From positions 64,156-128,155 of the forward strand of contig NZ_BSDD01000005.1 of NCBI RefSeq assembly GCF_030268065.1: a stretch of DNA of 64,000 bases, written 5' to 3'. This document shows positions 9,883-17,869 of this stretch, piece by piece. Made by a program: the position numbers and the translations under genes. Every line of letters starts with the position of its first letter. Positions within the stretch are counted from its first letter, which is position 1. The DNA is from Geothrix rubra (GTDB lineage Bacteria; Acidobacteriota; Holophagae; Holophagales; Holophagaceae). The notes beneath the pieces were generated by a model. The model was not told where the DNA came from, did not search any database, and worked only from the letters and a program-made list of their open reading frames with translations.

Positions 9883-10035
9883 GGCCGAAGCAGGGAGGCT
9901 CCACCTCCGCGAAGCACAGCTGAGCGGGAGCACGCAAAGCGTGCGTCAGATGGAGGGGAGGCCCACCGTGCCGGAGGCATGGCCCGGAGGGCGAGGCCCA
10001 GGAGGGGCCACGTGAAGGGGACGTTGCGTCCGTAG
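9845..10035 (+). pseudogene. Displaced original asnS 3' end, split by an insertion
   Basis: Bases 9846-9882 read [12 protein letters not shown] plus one base; removing 9883-10015 joins them to AAG GGG ACG TTG CGT CCG TAG (10015-10035 in the intact sequence), giving [18 protein letters not shown]-stop. The working asnS tail encodes the same residues except Met for Lys. Six codons differ synonymously (for example GTG/GTA, AGG/CGC, CTC/TTG, AGG/CGT). This pattern means the relic was once under protein-level selection, so it is most simply the ancestral asnS terminus left behind when the upstream cassettes were inserted. Confidence 0.8.
9883..10015 (+). mobile_element. 133-bp GC-rich palindromic insertion in the displaced asnS tail
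   Basis: It interrupts the relic asnS tail between the Met and Lys codons, with TGA on both sides (9880-9882 and 10013-10015) as a possible 3-bp target duplication. It contains CTCCGCGAAGC, then GCTGAGCGGGAGCACGC, a perfect hairpin GCACGC-AAA-GCGTGC (9930-9944) and further G/C inverted repeats. The same two strings occur, with two changes, in the insert upstream of rsmI (24409-24482), which makes it a member of an interspersed family. It is far too short to encode a transposase, so any movement would be driven in trans. Confidence 0.65.
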
Positions 10036-10122
10036 TCATCCTCTTGGCCGTTCCCTGCGCGCGGGCTGCGCCCGCGCGTTAACGGATTCGCTCCGCGAAT
10101 TCCGCCTGGACGAATCTGGCCC
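10036..10122. other. Remaining asnS-kinase intergenic stretch with hairpins
   Basis: Holds two palindromes: CGCGCGGGC-TGC-GCCCGCGCG near 10057-10077 and GGATTCGC-TCC-GCGAATTCC near 10084-10103, the latter again containing CTCCGCGAA. It lies between the convergent ends of asnS and the sensor kinase, so one or both hairpins may be a bidirectional terminator. No gene is seen here. Short open frames on either strand across 9485-10122 are products of the repeats. Confidence 0.6.
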
Positions 10123-13100
10123 TCAGCCCTTCGCCGGCCCATCGATGAGCGGCAGCTCCACGTGGAAGGTGGTGGCGGCTTCGGTGCTCTCGTAGCCGAT
10201 GTGGCCGTGGTGCAGCTCGACGATGGCCTTGGAGATGTGGAGCCCCAGGCCGGTGCCGCGGGCGGTGCGGGCATCGCCCTGGTCCGCCTGCTCGAAGGGA
10301 TGGAAGATCCGCGGACGGAAGGGCTCGGGGATGGGCTCGCCGTGGTTGGTGACCGCGATCCGCGCCCAGTGCTCCCGGGTCGACAGGTCCACCTTCACGA
10401 TCCGTTCCCGGGTGGCGTACTTCGTGGCATTGGACAGCAGGTTCGCCAGGACCTGGTGGAGGCGCTGGGGATCGCCCAGCACCCAGACGCCCCCGGTCGG
10501 GCGGTAGAGGCGGCAGGTCACCTGGAAGTCGGCGGCATAGCCGGCATGGTCCTCGACGGCCTGCTGCAGGAACCCTCCCAGTTCCAGCGGCGCCAGGACC
10601 AGTTCCATGCGCCCGGCCTCGATCTTCTGGTGATCCAGCAGGTCGTTGACGAGCGAGAGCAGCTTGAGGGTGTTCCGCTGGGCCATGTCCACCAGGTTGT
10701 GGGCCGGTTCGGGCAGGGAGCCCAGCACCCCTCCCGCCAGCATTCCGAGCGAGCCCCGGATCGACGTGAGGGGGGTCCTCAGCTCGTGGCTGACGGCGGA
10801 CACGAAGTCCCCCTTCGCCCGCTCGGCGGCCTCGCGCTCCTTCACCTCACGCCGGAGGTCCTGGTTGGTCCGCAGCAGATCCTGGGTGCGGGCCAGCACG
10901 AGGGCCCTGAGTTCCTCGTTGCGCTGGCGCAGCCTCCGCTCCCGCCAGCGCCCCCCGGTCACGATGAGGCCGGCGAGGGCCGCCGCGGCCAGGGCCAGGA
11001 ACCAGGGGGTCCGCCAGGGTGCGGGGCGGACCCGGAAGCGGAAGGCCTCGGGTCCGCTGATGTTCCCGGACGCGTCGCACCCCCAGACCTTGAAGGTGTA
11101 GGTGCCGTACGGAAGGTGGGTGAACTCCCGGGAGGTGCCGGGCCCCCAGGGCGTGGCCTCGTCCTCCAGGCCCTCCAGCTGGCTCCGGTACCGGTGCTCG
11201 CCCGTCTTGAAGAAGTCGATCAGGGTGAACCGGAAGAGGGGATCCCCCTCCCGGTGGGAGAGGGAGGCGCCGGGCGCCAGGGGCGGCGCCCCCGGGCCGG
11301 CCAGGGTGGCGCTGAGCCGGAGGGGTTTCGGCGTGGCGTCGGGGATGACGGCCGCGGGGTTCAGCACGGCCAGACCGCTGGTGGTGCCCGCCCAGAGCCA
11401 GCCCCGGCGGTCCACGAACCCGGCCCGGGGGTTGATCTGTTCGGAGGGCAGGCCGTCCTCGCCGCCGAACAGGATGGCCCGGGGGGGGGCCGGTGCCGAG
11501 GGGCTGGCGTGATCGAGCCGGAGGATGCCGTGCAGGCTGTAGAGGTAGACGTACCCGGCCCTGTCCTGGTGGATGCCCTGGATGACGTCCTGGCGCGGCT
11601 GATCGGTGACCACCACGGGCGCCCAGCGGGGGGCGGGCCGATCCAGGGGGAGCCGCGCGGCGCCCTTGCCGAAGGTGCCGGCCCAGAGCTCCCGGCCGCC
11701 GGAGGAAGTCCGGATCTCCTGCAGGGCGGTGATGTTCTCGTTGGGCAGGCCGTCGGCCATGGTGAAGCGGATCCAGGAACCGTCGGGCCTCAGGCCCGCC
11801 AGCCCCTGGCTGCGCAGGCCGACCCAGAGCACCCGACCGAAGGTGCGGTCCTCGGTCTCCAGCAGGCAGTTGATGGTGGGGTAGGGCAGCCCGTTCCGGG
11901 TGTCCACGACCCGCCAGGCCCCCTTCTCGTGGCAGACGAGCCCGCCGCCCTCCGTGCCGAACCAGAGGCGCCCCCCGCCTTCCGCTCCGCGGGTGGCCAG
12001 GGCGCAGGAGACCCGGTTGTTGGGCAGCTCCGTCCGCGTGTCGAAGTGGTCCACCCGTCCGTCCGGGGCCACCCGGTAGAGGCCCGCCAGGGTGCCGGCC
12101 CAGACGGCGCCGCCCCCGTCCACGGCCAGGCACATGACGCGCTCCCGGCCGGCCACGTGGGACCACCGGCCCCGGTGCCAGGTGAGGAGGCCCTTGGAGG
12201 TGCCCACCCAGAGCACGGGCAGGCCATCCCGGCCCCGGGTCTCGGCCTCGCACCACACGTTGTCGTCTTCCATGCCGTCCTGGATGTCCAGGGTCTTCCA
12301 GCCCCCCAGGTCCAGGCGGAGCAGCCCTGCGCCGCCCGATCCGATCCAGATCCGGCCCCGCCCCTCGGGGGACCGGCTGGGGAGCACTCGGTAGAGGGTG
12401 GAGGTGGGCAGCCCGTTCCGGCGCGTGAAGGCGGTCCAGTGCCCCAGGCGGTACCGGGCCAGGCCATTGAGGGTGGTGGCCCAGAGCGTCTCCGCTCCCG
12501 TGGGATCCACCAGGCCGCCCAGGTCCGTGACGAAGTCGCTGGGCAGGCCGTCCCGGGTGGTGAAGAAGCGCCAGCCGGTCTCCGTCCGCTCGGCCACGCC
12601 GAAGCCGTAGGTACCGACGAAGAGCTCCGTACCCCCGCCCGGGGCCCGCCGTTCCACCAGGCTGTTCACGCTGGCCGGGGGGAGGCCGGGCAGCCGGGTG
12701 AGCCGCCCGGCCTCCCAGCGGGCCAGGCCGCCGTTGTCGGTGCCGATCCACAGGGCCGAGCCCCCCAGGGCCGGCCTGAGGCACCAGACCCGGCCGTCGG
12801 GCAGGCCCTCGCGGGGGCCCAGCAGGGTCCAGGTCCCGCCGTGGTAACAGGCCAGCCCCTCGCCGTGCAGGCCGGCCCAGATGCGCACGCTCCCGTCGCC
12901 GTCCCGGGTCTCCGCCAGGGCGTTGACCCGGTCCTGGGGGAAGCCGTTCGAGGTGTTGAAGCTGGTCCAGGTCCCCCCCCCGAGGCGGGCCACGCCGCCG
13001 TCCTGGCGGGCGAACCAGGTGGAGCCGTCCGAGGCGTGGAGGATGGCCTGGACATAGTTGCTGCGGGCCTTGTCGGGGATGGCGACCTGGGTCCAGGCCG

Positions 13101-13311
13101 TCCCGTCCGAATAGGCCGCCCCGTCCGCGGTGCCCACCCACAGGAACCCCTTGGCATCCATGGACAGGCTCATGACGCTGGTCTGCGGCAGGCCGTCCCT
13201 GGTGCCGATGGCGTGCAGGTAGGGCCGGCCCTCCGGGTAGTCCTGGGCCCGGGCCGGGAGCATGGCCAGGAGCAGCGCCAGCAGCGCCAGGAGGGGACGG
13301 AAGGAGGTCAC
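10123..13311 (-). CDS. Reg_prop / Y_Y_Y sensor histidine kinase
   Basis: About 1062 residues. A signal peptide (LLALLALLLAMLPARA) leads to a large periplasmic region of repeated propeller blades (pattern D-G-L-P...LWVGT...GL) over about 25-640, then a Y_Y_Y-type beta domain (YRSQLEGLEDEATPWGPG), one membrane helix near 740 (PWFLALAAAALAGLIV), a HisKA domain with SHELRTPLTSIRGS and a HATPase domain ending near the C-terminus. Unlike many Reg_prop hybrids there is no receiver or AraC output, so a separate regulator must exist; none is adjacent. The GTG at 13311 has only GGAG directly against it, so the exact start is uncertain. The sensed ligand is unknown. Confidence 0.93.
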   Translation of the reverse strand: MTSFRPLLALLALLLAMLPARAQDYPEGRPYLHAIGTRDGLPQTSVMSLSMDAKGFLWVGTADGAAYSDGTAWTQVAIPDKARSNYVQAILHASDGSTWFARQDGGVARLGGGTWTSFNTSNGFPQDRVNALAETRDGDGSVRIWAGLHGEGLACYHGGTWTLLGPREGLPDGRVWCLRPALGGSALWIGTDNGGLARWEAGRLTRLPGLPPASVNSLVERRAPGGGTELFVGTYGFGVAERTETGWRFFTTRDGLPSDFVTDLGGLVDPTGAETLWATTLNGLARYRLGHWTAFTRRNGLPTSTLYRVLPSRSPEGRGRIWIGSGGAGLLRLDLGGWKTLDIQDGMEDDNVWCEAETRGRDGLPVLWVGTSKGLLTWHRGRWSHVAGRERVMCLAVDGGGAVWAGTLAGLYRVAPDGRVDHFDTRTELPNNRVSCALATRGAEGGGRLWFGTEGGGLVCHEKGAWRVVDTRNGLPYPTINCLLETEDRTFGRVLWVGLRSQGLAGLRPDGSWIRFTMADGLPNENITALQEIRTSSGGRELWAGTFGKGAARLPLDRPAPRWAPVVVTDQPRQDVIQGIHQDRAGYVYLYSLHGILRLDHASPSAPAPPRAILFGGEDGLPSEQINPRAGFVDRRGWLWAGTTSGLAVLNPAAVIPDATPKPLRLSATLAGPGAPPLAPGASLSHREGDPLFRFTLIDFFKTGEHRYRSQLEGLEDEATPWGPGTSREFTHLPYGTYTFKVWGCDASGNISGPEAFRFRVRPAPWRTPWFLALAAAALAGLIVTGGRWRERRLRQRNEELRALVLARTQDLLRTNQDLRREVKEREAAERAKGDFVSAVSHELRTPLTSIRGSLGMLAGGVLGSLPEPAHNLVDMAQRNTLKLLSLVNDLLDHQKIEAGRMELVLAPLELGGFLQQAVEDHAGYAADFQVTCRLYRPTGGVWVLGDPQRLHQVLANLLSNATKYATRERIVKVDLSTREHWARIAVTNHGEPIPEPFRPRIFHPFEQADQGDARTARGTGLGLHISKAIVELHHGHIGYESTEAATTFHVELPLIDGPAKG

Positions 13312-13359
13312 CTCCGTCTCATCGGCCGATCGGATTCGCGGGTGGAACTTGGGCAGCCC

Positions 13360-13629
13360 CTACAGCTGCATCACCACGCCCGGCAGCTTCTGGATGGCCT
13401 CCCGCAGCGGCGTCTCGGCCCGCTCGTGGGGCAGGGTCACCCAGAAGGTGTAGCTGATGAAGGCCCCCTTGCAGTTGGCCTGGTGCTGGCTGTCACCGTC
13501 GGGCTGGGGGCCCAGGTGGGCCAGGATCAGGTCCATCACCATGTCCGGGCGCAGCTCCTCCTGGCGGCCGATGACCTTCAGGGGCACGCGGTGGGGATAG
13601 GTGACTTCGGGGCGGCGGCAGGCGTCCAT
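13360..13629 (-). CDS. DUF493 (YbeD-like) small regulatory-fold protein
   Basis: 89 residues with the features of the DUF493/YbeD family: an early hydrophobic strand plus PLKVIG, a central strand ending FISYTFWVTLPHER, a helix PLREAIQKLPG and the closing VVMQL. The fold is ferredoxin-like (ACT-related). In Enterobacteria the gene sits near lipB; here it is 48 bp upstream of the sensor kinase in the same direction. No biochemical role is established that I can name with confidence. The ATG at 13629 is the only sensible start. Confidence 0.82.
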   Translation of the reverse strand: MDACRRPEVTYPHRVPLKVIGRQEELRPDMVMDLILAHLGPQPDGDSQHQANCKGAFISYTFWVTLPHERAETPLREAIQKLPGVVMQL

Positions 13630-13656
13630 GGCTTCATTCTAGAAGCCAGGGCCAAG

Positions 13657-13772
13657 GATCTCCACGAAGGGCACGAAGACGCCCTTCGGGCGCACGAAGA
13701 ACACGAATCAAACCCTTAATCCTGCTCATTCTTCGTGTGCTTGACCCGCTTTTCCTCCGTGCCCTTCGTGGA
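13657..13772. repeat. CACGAAG-type palindromic intergenic element
   Basis: A 15-bp perfect inverted repeat, TCCACGAAGGGCACG at 13661-13675 and its complement at 13758-13772, encloses a nested pair GCACGAAGAA (13692-13701) with TTCTTCGTGTGC (13729-13740), so the stretch can fold into one long arm. The element is built from short CACGAAG units. It is noticeably more A/T-rich in the centre than the surrounding genes. It lies between divergent genes (DUF493 and the agmatinase-like gene), so their promoters must be in or next to it. Confidence 0.8.
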
Positions 13773-13839
13773 GGTCTTTTTGAAGGAGAGGAGGGGCCCT
13801 TCAGGCCCGTTTGCTACCCTGGAGGGTCCGAGGTCCGCC

Positions 13840-14700
13840 ATGGCGCACGAGTTCGTCCCCCCCTTCTTCCTGGGTTCCTGCGAGCCGGAGGAGGCCGACA
13901 TCGCCCTCTTCGGCGTCTGCTGGGACGGCACCTCCTCCTTCAAGGCCGGCAGCCGCTTCGCGGGCTTCGCCGTGCGGGAGGCCTCCTTCGGCATGGAGGA
14001 GTTCAGCTTCTACCAGCAGGCCTCGCTCCTGGACATCAAGTACGCGGACTACGGCGACCTGTTCCTGCCTCCCGGCCAGAAGGCCCGGGTGCTGGATGAC
14101 ATCGGCTCGGCCGTGCGGGAGATCCGCGGGAAGGGCCAGTTCCCCCTCGCCTTCGGCGGCGAGCACCTGCTGGCCTATCCGCTGATCATGGAAGCCCACG
14201 CGGACCACCCGGACCTGGCCGTGGTGCACTTCGACGCCCACGCGGACCTGCGGCCCGACCTCTGGGGCGACGAGTGGACCCACGCCACCATCCTGGGCCG
14301 CGTGGCGGACCGCATCGGCTACGGGAACCTCAAGCAGTTCGGCATCCGCTCCGGTTCGAAGGAGGAGTGGGACCTGGCCCGGGCCCACGACACCCTGCGC
14401 CCCTTCACGGTGGAGGCCCTGCGGGCCCACCTGGACAGCCTGGGCGACCGGCCCATCTACCTCACCCTGGACATGGACGTGCTGGACCCCAGCCTCTACC
14501 CCGGCACCGGCACCCCCGAGCCCGGCGGCATCACCTGGGACCTGCTCATCGCCGGGCTGAAGCTCTTCAAGGGCCGTCGCCTGGTGGGGATGGACTGCCT
14601 GGAGCTGGCGCCCCACTACGATCCCACCGGCGTCTCGGCCATCACCATGGCCAAGACCCTGCGGGAGCTGATCATCCTCGCCAGTGGCCGGATGCGGTAG
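13840..14700 (+). CDS. speB: Arginase/agmatinase (ureohydrolase) family enzyme
   Basis: About 286 residues. The binuclear manganese site is complete: GGEH, the HFDAHADLRPD segment and LDMDVLDPS, as in agmatinase and arginase, which hydrolyse a guanidino group to urea. The C-terminal GTGTPEPGG segment is typical of agmatinases. Start ATG 13840 follows GAGG six bases upstream and precedes the conserved N-terminal FLGSCEPEEADIALFGVCWDG. The next gene, a PLP decarboxylase, starts eight bases after the stop. Agmatinase is the best guess; guanidinobutyrase, formiminoglutamase or another ureohydrolase is possible, so the symbol is provisional. Confidence 0.85.
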   Translation: MAHEFVPPFFLGSCEPEEADIALFGVCWDGTSSFKAGSRFAGFAVREASFGMEEFSFYQQASLLDIKYADYGDLFLPPGQKARVLDDIGSAVREIRGKGQFPLAFGGEHLLAYPLIMEAHADHPDLAVVHFDAHADLRPDLWGDEWTHATILGRVADRIGYGNLKQFGIRSGSKEEWDLARAHDTLRPFTVEALRAHLDSLGDRPIYLTLDMDVLDPSLYPGTGTPEPGGITWDLLIAGLKLFKGRRLVGMDCLELAPHYDPTGVSAITMAKTLRELIILASGRMR

Positions 14701-14707
14701 GGGGCCC

Positions 14708-16144
14708 ATGCTGGCGCGGCTGAAGGACCTCGAGGCGCGGTCCCTCGCCCTTGACCCCGGCGTCGAGGCCCGGGCCGGGCTGTGGGAGGCCGCCCGGGAG
14801 TACGGCGAGGCCTTCCTGCAGGCCCTGCCCGAGGCCCCGGCCTTCGTGCTGAGGGACCGGCCCGGGGCCGGGTTGGCCGACCTGCCGATCCCGGAGGCGG
14901 GGCGGCCCCTCCCCCGCATCCTGGAGACCCTCTCGGACCAGGTGGACGGCGTGGGGGCCAACGGGGCGTCGGGGCGGCACCTCGCCTTCATCCCGCCCTC
15001 GTCCCTCTTCGCCGGGGCGCTGGGCGACCTGCTGGCGGCCCTCACCAACCGCTACGCGGGCTACTTCTTCGCCGGGCCCGGCGCCGTGCGGATGGAGAAC
15101 CAGGTGATCGCGTGGCTGGCCCGGGAGATGGGCCTGCCCGAAGGCAGCTCCGGCAACCTGGCGGCCGGGGGCAGCATGGCCCACCTGGTGGGGATCTGCA
15201 CGGCCCGCGAGGCGGCCGGTCTCAGGGCCGTGGACTACCCCAGGGCCTGCGTGTACCTGTCGGACCAGGCCCATCACTGCATCGAGAAGGCCCTGCGCGT
15301 GGCGGGCATGGCGGAGGCTCCCGTGCGGAGCATCCCCTCGGACGGGGACTTCCGCCTGCGACCCGAGGCGCTGGAGGCCGCGATCCGGGAGGATCTCCGG
15401 GCGGGCCTGCGCCCCTGGCTGCTGGTGCCCACCGCCGGTACCACCAACACGGGGGCCGTGGATCCCCTGGAAGCCTGCGCCGACCTGGCCGCGCGGTACG
15501 GCCTGTGGATGCACACGGACGGCGCCTACGGGGCCTCCTTCGCCCTGACGGAACAAGGAAGGACCGCCCTCCGGGGCCTGGAGCGCAGCGACAGCCTGGT
15601 GCTGGACCCCCACAAGGGCCTGTTCACGCCCCTGGGGCTGGGCGTCGTGCTTGTGCGCCACCTCGACCCCCTGCGGAAGGCCCACGCCTTCCGGGCCGAC
15701 TACCTGCCGTCCCCGCCGGAGGACTTGGAGGAGCTGAGCCCCTCCGAGACGACCCTGGAGTTCAGCAAGCATGCGCGGGCCCTGCGCCTCTGGCTGCCCC
15801 TCCAGCTGCACGGCGTCTCGGCCTTCCGGGCGGCCCTGGAGGAGAAGCTGCTGCTGGCGCGCTACGCCCATGAGCGCCTGCGGGCGCTGCCGGGCGTGGA
15901 TCCGGGACCCGCGCCCCAGCTCAGCGTCCTGGCCTTCCGGTTCCTGCCCGGAACAGGCGATCCGGACGCCTTCAACCAGGCCGTGCTGGACCGGCTGACG
16001 GCCGAGGGGCGCGTCTTCCTCAGCGGCACCCGGCTGCGGGGCGCCTTCCACCTGCGCCTGGCCATCCTTGCGGCCCGCACCCACCGGGCCCAGGTGGACG
16101 AGGCCCTGGACCGCCTCCGGACCGCGGCGGCGGCGCTGGCCTAG
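14708..16144 (+). CDS. Group II PLP-dependent amino acid decarboxylase
   Basis: 478 residues of the aromatic-amino-acid/glutamate/diaminobutyrate decarboxylase group. The PLP lysine is in LDPHKGLFTPLGLG, with the preceding HTDGAYGA motif carrying the Asp that holds the pyridine nitrogen, and TAGTTNTGAVDP upstream. The N-terminal part includes the GASGRHLAFIPPSSL region that lines the substrate site. The start ATG 14708 lies eight bases after the agmatinase-like gene, so the two are an operon. The substrate cannot be read from the sequence: an aromatic amino acid is the default family guess. This is not the fold of the usual biosynthetic arginine decarboxylase. Confidence 0.88.
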   Translation: MLARLKDLEARSLALDPGVEARAGLWEAAREYGEAFLQALPEAPAFVLRDRPGAGLADLPIPEAGRPLPRILETLSDQVDGVGANGASGRHLAFIPPSSLFAGALGDLLAALTNRYAGYFFAGPGAVRMENQVIAWLAREMGLPEGSSGNLAAGGSMAHLVGICTAREAAGLRAVDYPRACVYLSDQAHHCIEKALRVAGMAEAPVRSIPSDGDFRLRPEALEAAIREDLRAGLRPWLLVPTAGTTNTGAVDPLEACADLAARYGLWMHTDGAYGASFALTEQGRTALRGLERSDSLVLDPHKGLFTPLGLGVVLVRHLDPLRKAHAFRADYLPSPPEDLEELSPSETTLEFSKHARALRLWLPLQLHGVSAFRAALEEKLLLARYAHERLRALPGVDPGPAPQLSVLAFRFLPGTGDPDAFNQAVLDRLTAEGRVFLSGTRLRGAFHLRLAILAARTHRAQVDEALDRLRTAAAALA

Positions 16145-16153
16145 GGGCTCCCG

Positions 16154-16429
16154 CTACTTGACCTCGATCTCGCGCAGGTCCTTGCCGGGCTTGAAGCGGA
16201 TGCTCTTGCCCTTGGGGATCTGGACGCTGGCGCCGGTCTTGATGTTGCGGCCCATGCCCCGCTTCCGGGGGCGGGGCTCGAAGACGCCGAAGCCGCGGAT
16301 CTCGATGCGGTGGCCGTTGAGGAGGGCGTCCTTCAGGCGCTCGGTCAGCAGGTCCACCACCTGGAGGGCGGTGGAGCGGGAGCAGGGGTGCACCTTCATC
16401 AGCGCGTTGGCGATGTCGATCTTGATCAT
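16154..16429 (-). CDS. HU/IHF-family DNA-binding protein
   Basis: 91 residues. The N-terminal helices (DIANALMKVHPCSRSTALQVVDLLTE is the dimer part) are followed by GFGVFEPRPRKRGMGRN, the DNA-bending beta arm, and a C-terminal helix after GKSIRFKPGKDLREI. The arm reads GRNIKTG where most HU/IHF proteins have a proline after RN, the residue that intercalates into the minor groove, so bending strength may differ. The stop is convergent with the decarboxylase gene (9-bp gap). IHF-like subunits often assist sigma-54 promoters, and a NifA-like activator lies 3.5 kb away, but that link is speculation. Confidence 0.93.
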   Translation of the reverse strand: MIKIDIANALMKVHPCSRSTALQVVDLLTERLKDALLNGHRIEIRGFGVFEPRPRKRGMGRNIKTGASVQIPKGKSIRFKPGKDLREIEVK

Positions 16430-16477
16430 CGGCGACCTCGGTCCGGGGATGGGAGAGCCAGAATAGGGGAACGGCGC

Positions 16478-17710
16478 CTAGCGTGCCAGGGTGATTTTCA
16501 CGTCCCCGGGCGGGGGCATGGGCATGGGGGCGCCCGGGGACACCACCACCGGCGGAGGCGCGGGAACCCCCTCGCGGCCTCCCCCCTGGGAGATGGACAT
16601 GCCGCGCTCCATGTTGGACCGGGCCATGTCCGAGGTGGAGGCGATGCCCTCCAGCTTGAGCTTGAACTCGCCGACGTTGGTGGCCCGGAGGAGGGCCTCC
16701 TCCTCGGTGATGAGGCCCTGGCGCAGCAGGAAGTAGAGGCTCTGGTCGAAGGTCTGCATGCCGTACTGGCTGGTGCCCGCGGCGATGACATCCTTCAGGA
16801 GCTTGGTCTTGTCCTTGTCCTCGATGCAGCCGCGGACGGTTTCGGTGGCCACCATGACCTCCACGGCGGGCACGCGGCCCTGGCCGTCCGCCCGGGGCAC
16901 GAGGCGCTGGGAGATGACGCCCTTGAGCACGGCGCCCAGCTGGAGGCGGATCTGCTTCTGGTGGTGGGGCGGGAACACGGAGATGACGCGGTTGATGGTC
17001 TCCGTGGCGTCCAGGGTGTGCAGGGTGCTGAAGACCAAGTGGCCCGTCTCCGCGGCGTGCAGGGCCGTCTCGATGGTCTCCAGGTCGCGCATCTCGCCCA
17101 CGAGGATGACGTCGGGATCCTGGCGGAGGGCGGCCCGCAGGGCCGTGGCGAAGGTCCGGCAGTCGGCCTCGACCTCGCGCTGGTTCACGATGCTCAGGTT
17201 GTCCCGGTGGAGGTACTCGATGGGATCCTCGATGGTGAGGATGTGTTCCGTGCGGGTGGCGTTGATCAGGTCGATCATGGCCGCCAGGGTGGTGGACTTG
17301 CCCGAGCCCGTGGTGCCCGTCACCAGCACCAGGCCGCGCTGCTCCTGGCAGATGTTCTTGAGGACCTTGGGCAGCATCAGGTCGTCGATGGTGTAGATCT
17401 TCCGCGGGATCACGCGGAGCACCAGGCCCACGGTCCCGCGCTGGTTGAAGACGTTGCAGCGGAACCGGCCCAGGCTCGGCACGGAATAGGCGAGGTCGAG
17501 ATCCAGGTTCTCCTTGAACTTCGCCTTCTGCTTGTCGCTGGCCATGATGGCGTAGGCCATGGCGATGGTGTCCTCCTGCACCAGCCGCTTGAACTGGGTC
17601 AGGGGGGTGAGCTTGCCCCGGATGCGGGCGATGGGGTGGTTGCCGACCTTCAGGTGGAGGTCGCTGGCGCCCTGCTCGCAGACCACGGTGAGCAGTTCGT
17701 TGATGTGCAT
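16478..17710 (-). CDS. pilT: Twitching motility ATPase PilT
   Basis: 410 residues. PilT is the hexameric retraction motor of type IV pili. The Walker A GTTGSGKST, the Asp box ILTIEDPIEYLH, the Walker B-like GEMRDLETIETAL and the His box TGHLVFSTLHT are intact. The ATG at 17710 begins the usual PilT start MHINELLTVVCEQGASDLHLKVG. After the family core there is a tail of about 45 residues rich in Gly, Pro and Val (GGGREGVPAPPPVVVSPG) that is not part of standard PilT. It is divergent from typA and 48 bp from the HU/IHF gene. Confidence 0.96.
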   Translation of the reverse strand: MHINELLTVVCEQGASDLHLKVGNHPIARIRGKLTPLTQFKRLVQEDTIAMAYAIMASDKQKAKFKENLDLDLAYSVPSLGRFRCNVFNQRGTVGLVLRVIPRKIYTIDDLMLPKVLKNICQEQRGLVLVTGTTGSGKSTTLAAMIDLINATRTEHILTIEDPIEYLHRDNLSIVNQREVEADCRTFATALRAALRQDPDVILVGEMRDLETIETALHAAETGHLVFSTLHTLDATETINRVISVFPPHHQKQIRLQLGAVLKGVISQRLVPRADGQGRVPAVEVMVATETVRGCIEDKDKTKLLKDVIAAGTSQYGMQTFDQSLYFLLRQGLITEEEALLRATNVGEFKLKLEGIASTSDMARSNMERGMSISQGGGREGVPAPPPVVVSPGAPMPMPPPGDVKITLAR

Positions 17711-17817
17711 GGGCTTCTCCCGGGGAGGGTCCGACCATCTTACCCCCGAACGGGGCGGCGTCGCGTCCCGTAGGGGCCTGGAGGGGCGAATTGCGCTCGG
17801 AATGCGGGCCGGATTCG

Positions 17818-17825
17818 TGTAAAAT
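17818..17825 (+). promoter_or_regulatory. Possible extended -10 element for typA
   Basis: TGTAAAAT stands out in otherwise GC-rich sequence, 45 bp upstream of the typA ATG, and would act as an extended -10 (TG-N-AAAAT type). A TTGCGC upstream is too far (23 bp) to be a normal -35. Weak evidence, based on composition and position only. Confidence 0.3.
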
Positions 17826-17869
17826 CGAGGGTTCTGCCCGGCCTGTGCCGGGGCTGCTCCGGGAGCCTG

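Noticed and set aside
9331-10274. Several minus-strand open frames across the asnS repeats
   Set aside because: Their near-identical translations reflect the 209-bp tandem units, not genes; no ribosome sites.
10162-13719. 1185-codon plus-strand open frame opposite the sensor kinase
   Set aside because: Antisense to a clear kinase gene; the translation has no domain and is Gly/Pro/Gln-rich.
13716-13994. 92-codon minus-strand frame upstream of the agmatinase-like gene
   Set aside because: It covers the palindromic element and the antisense of the agmatinase start; no ribosome site and no recognisable protein.
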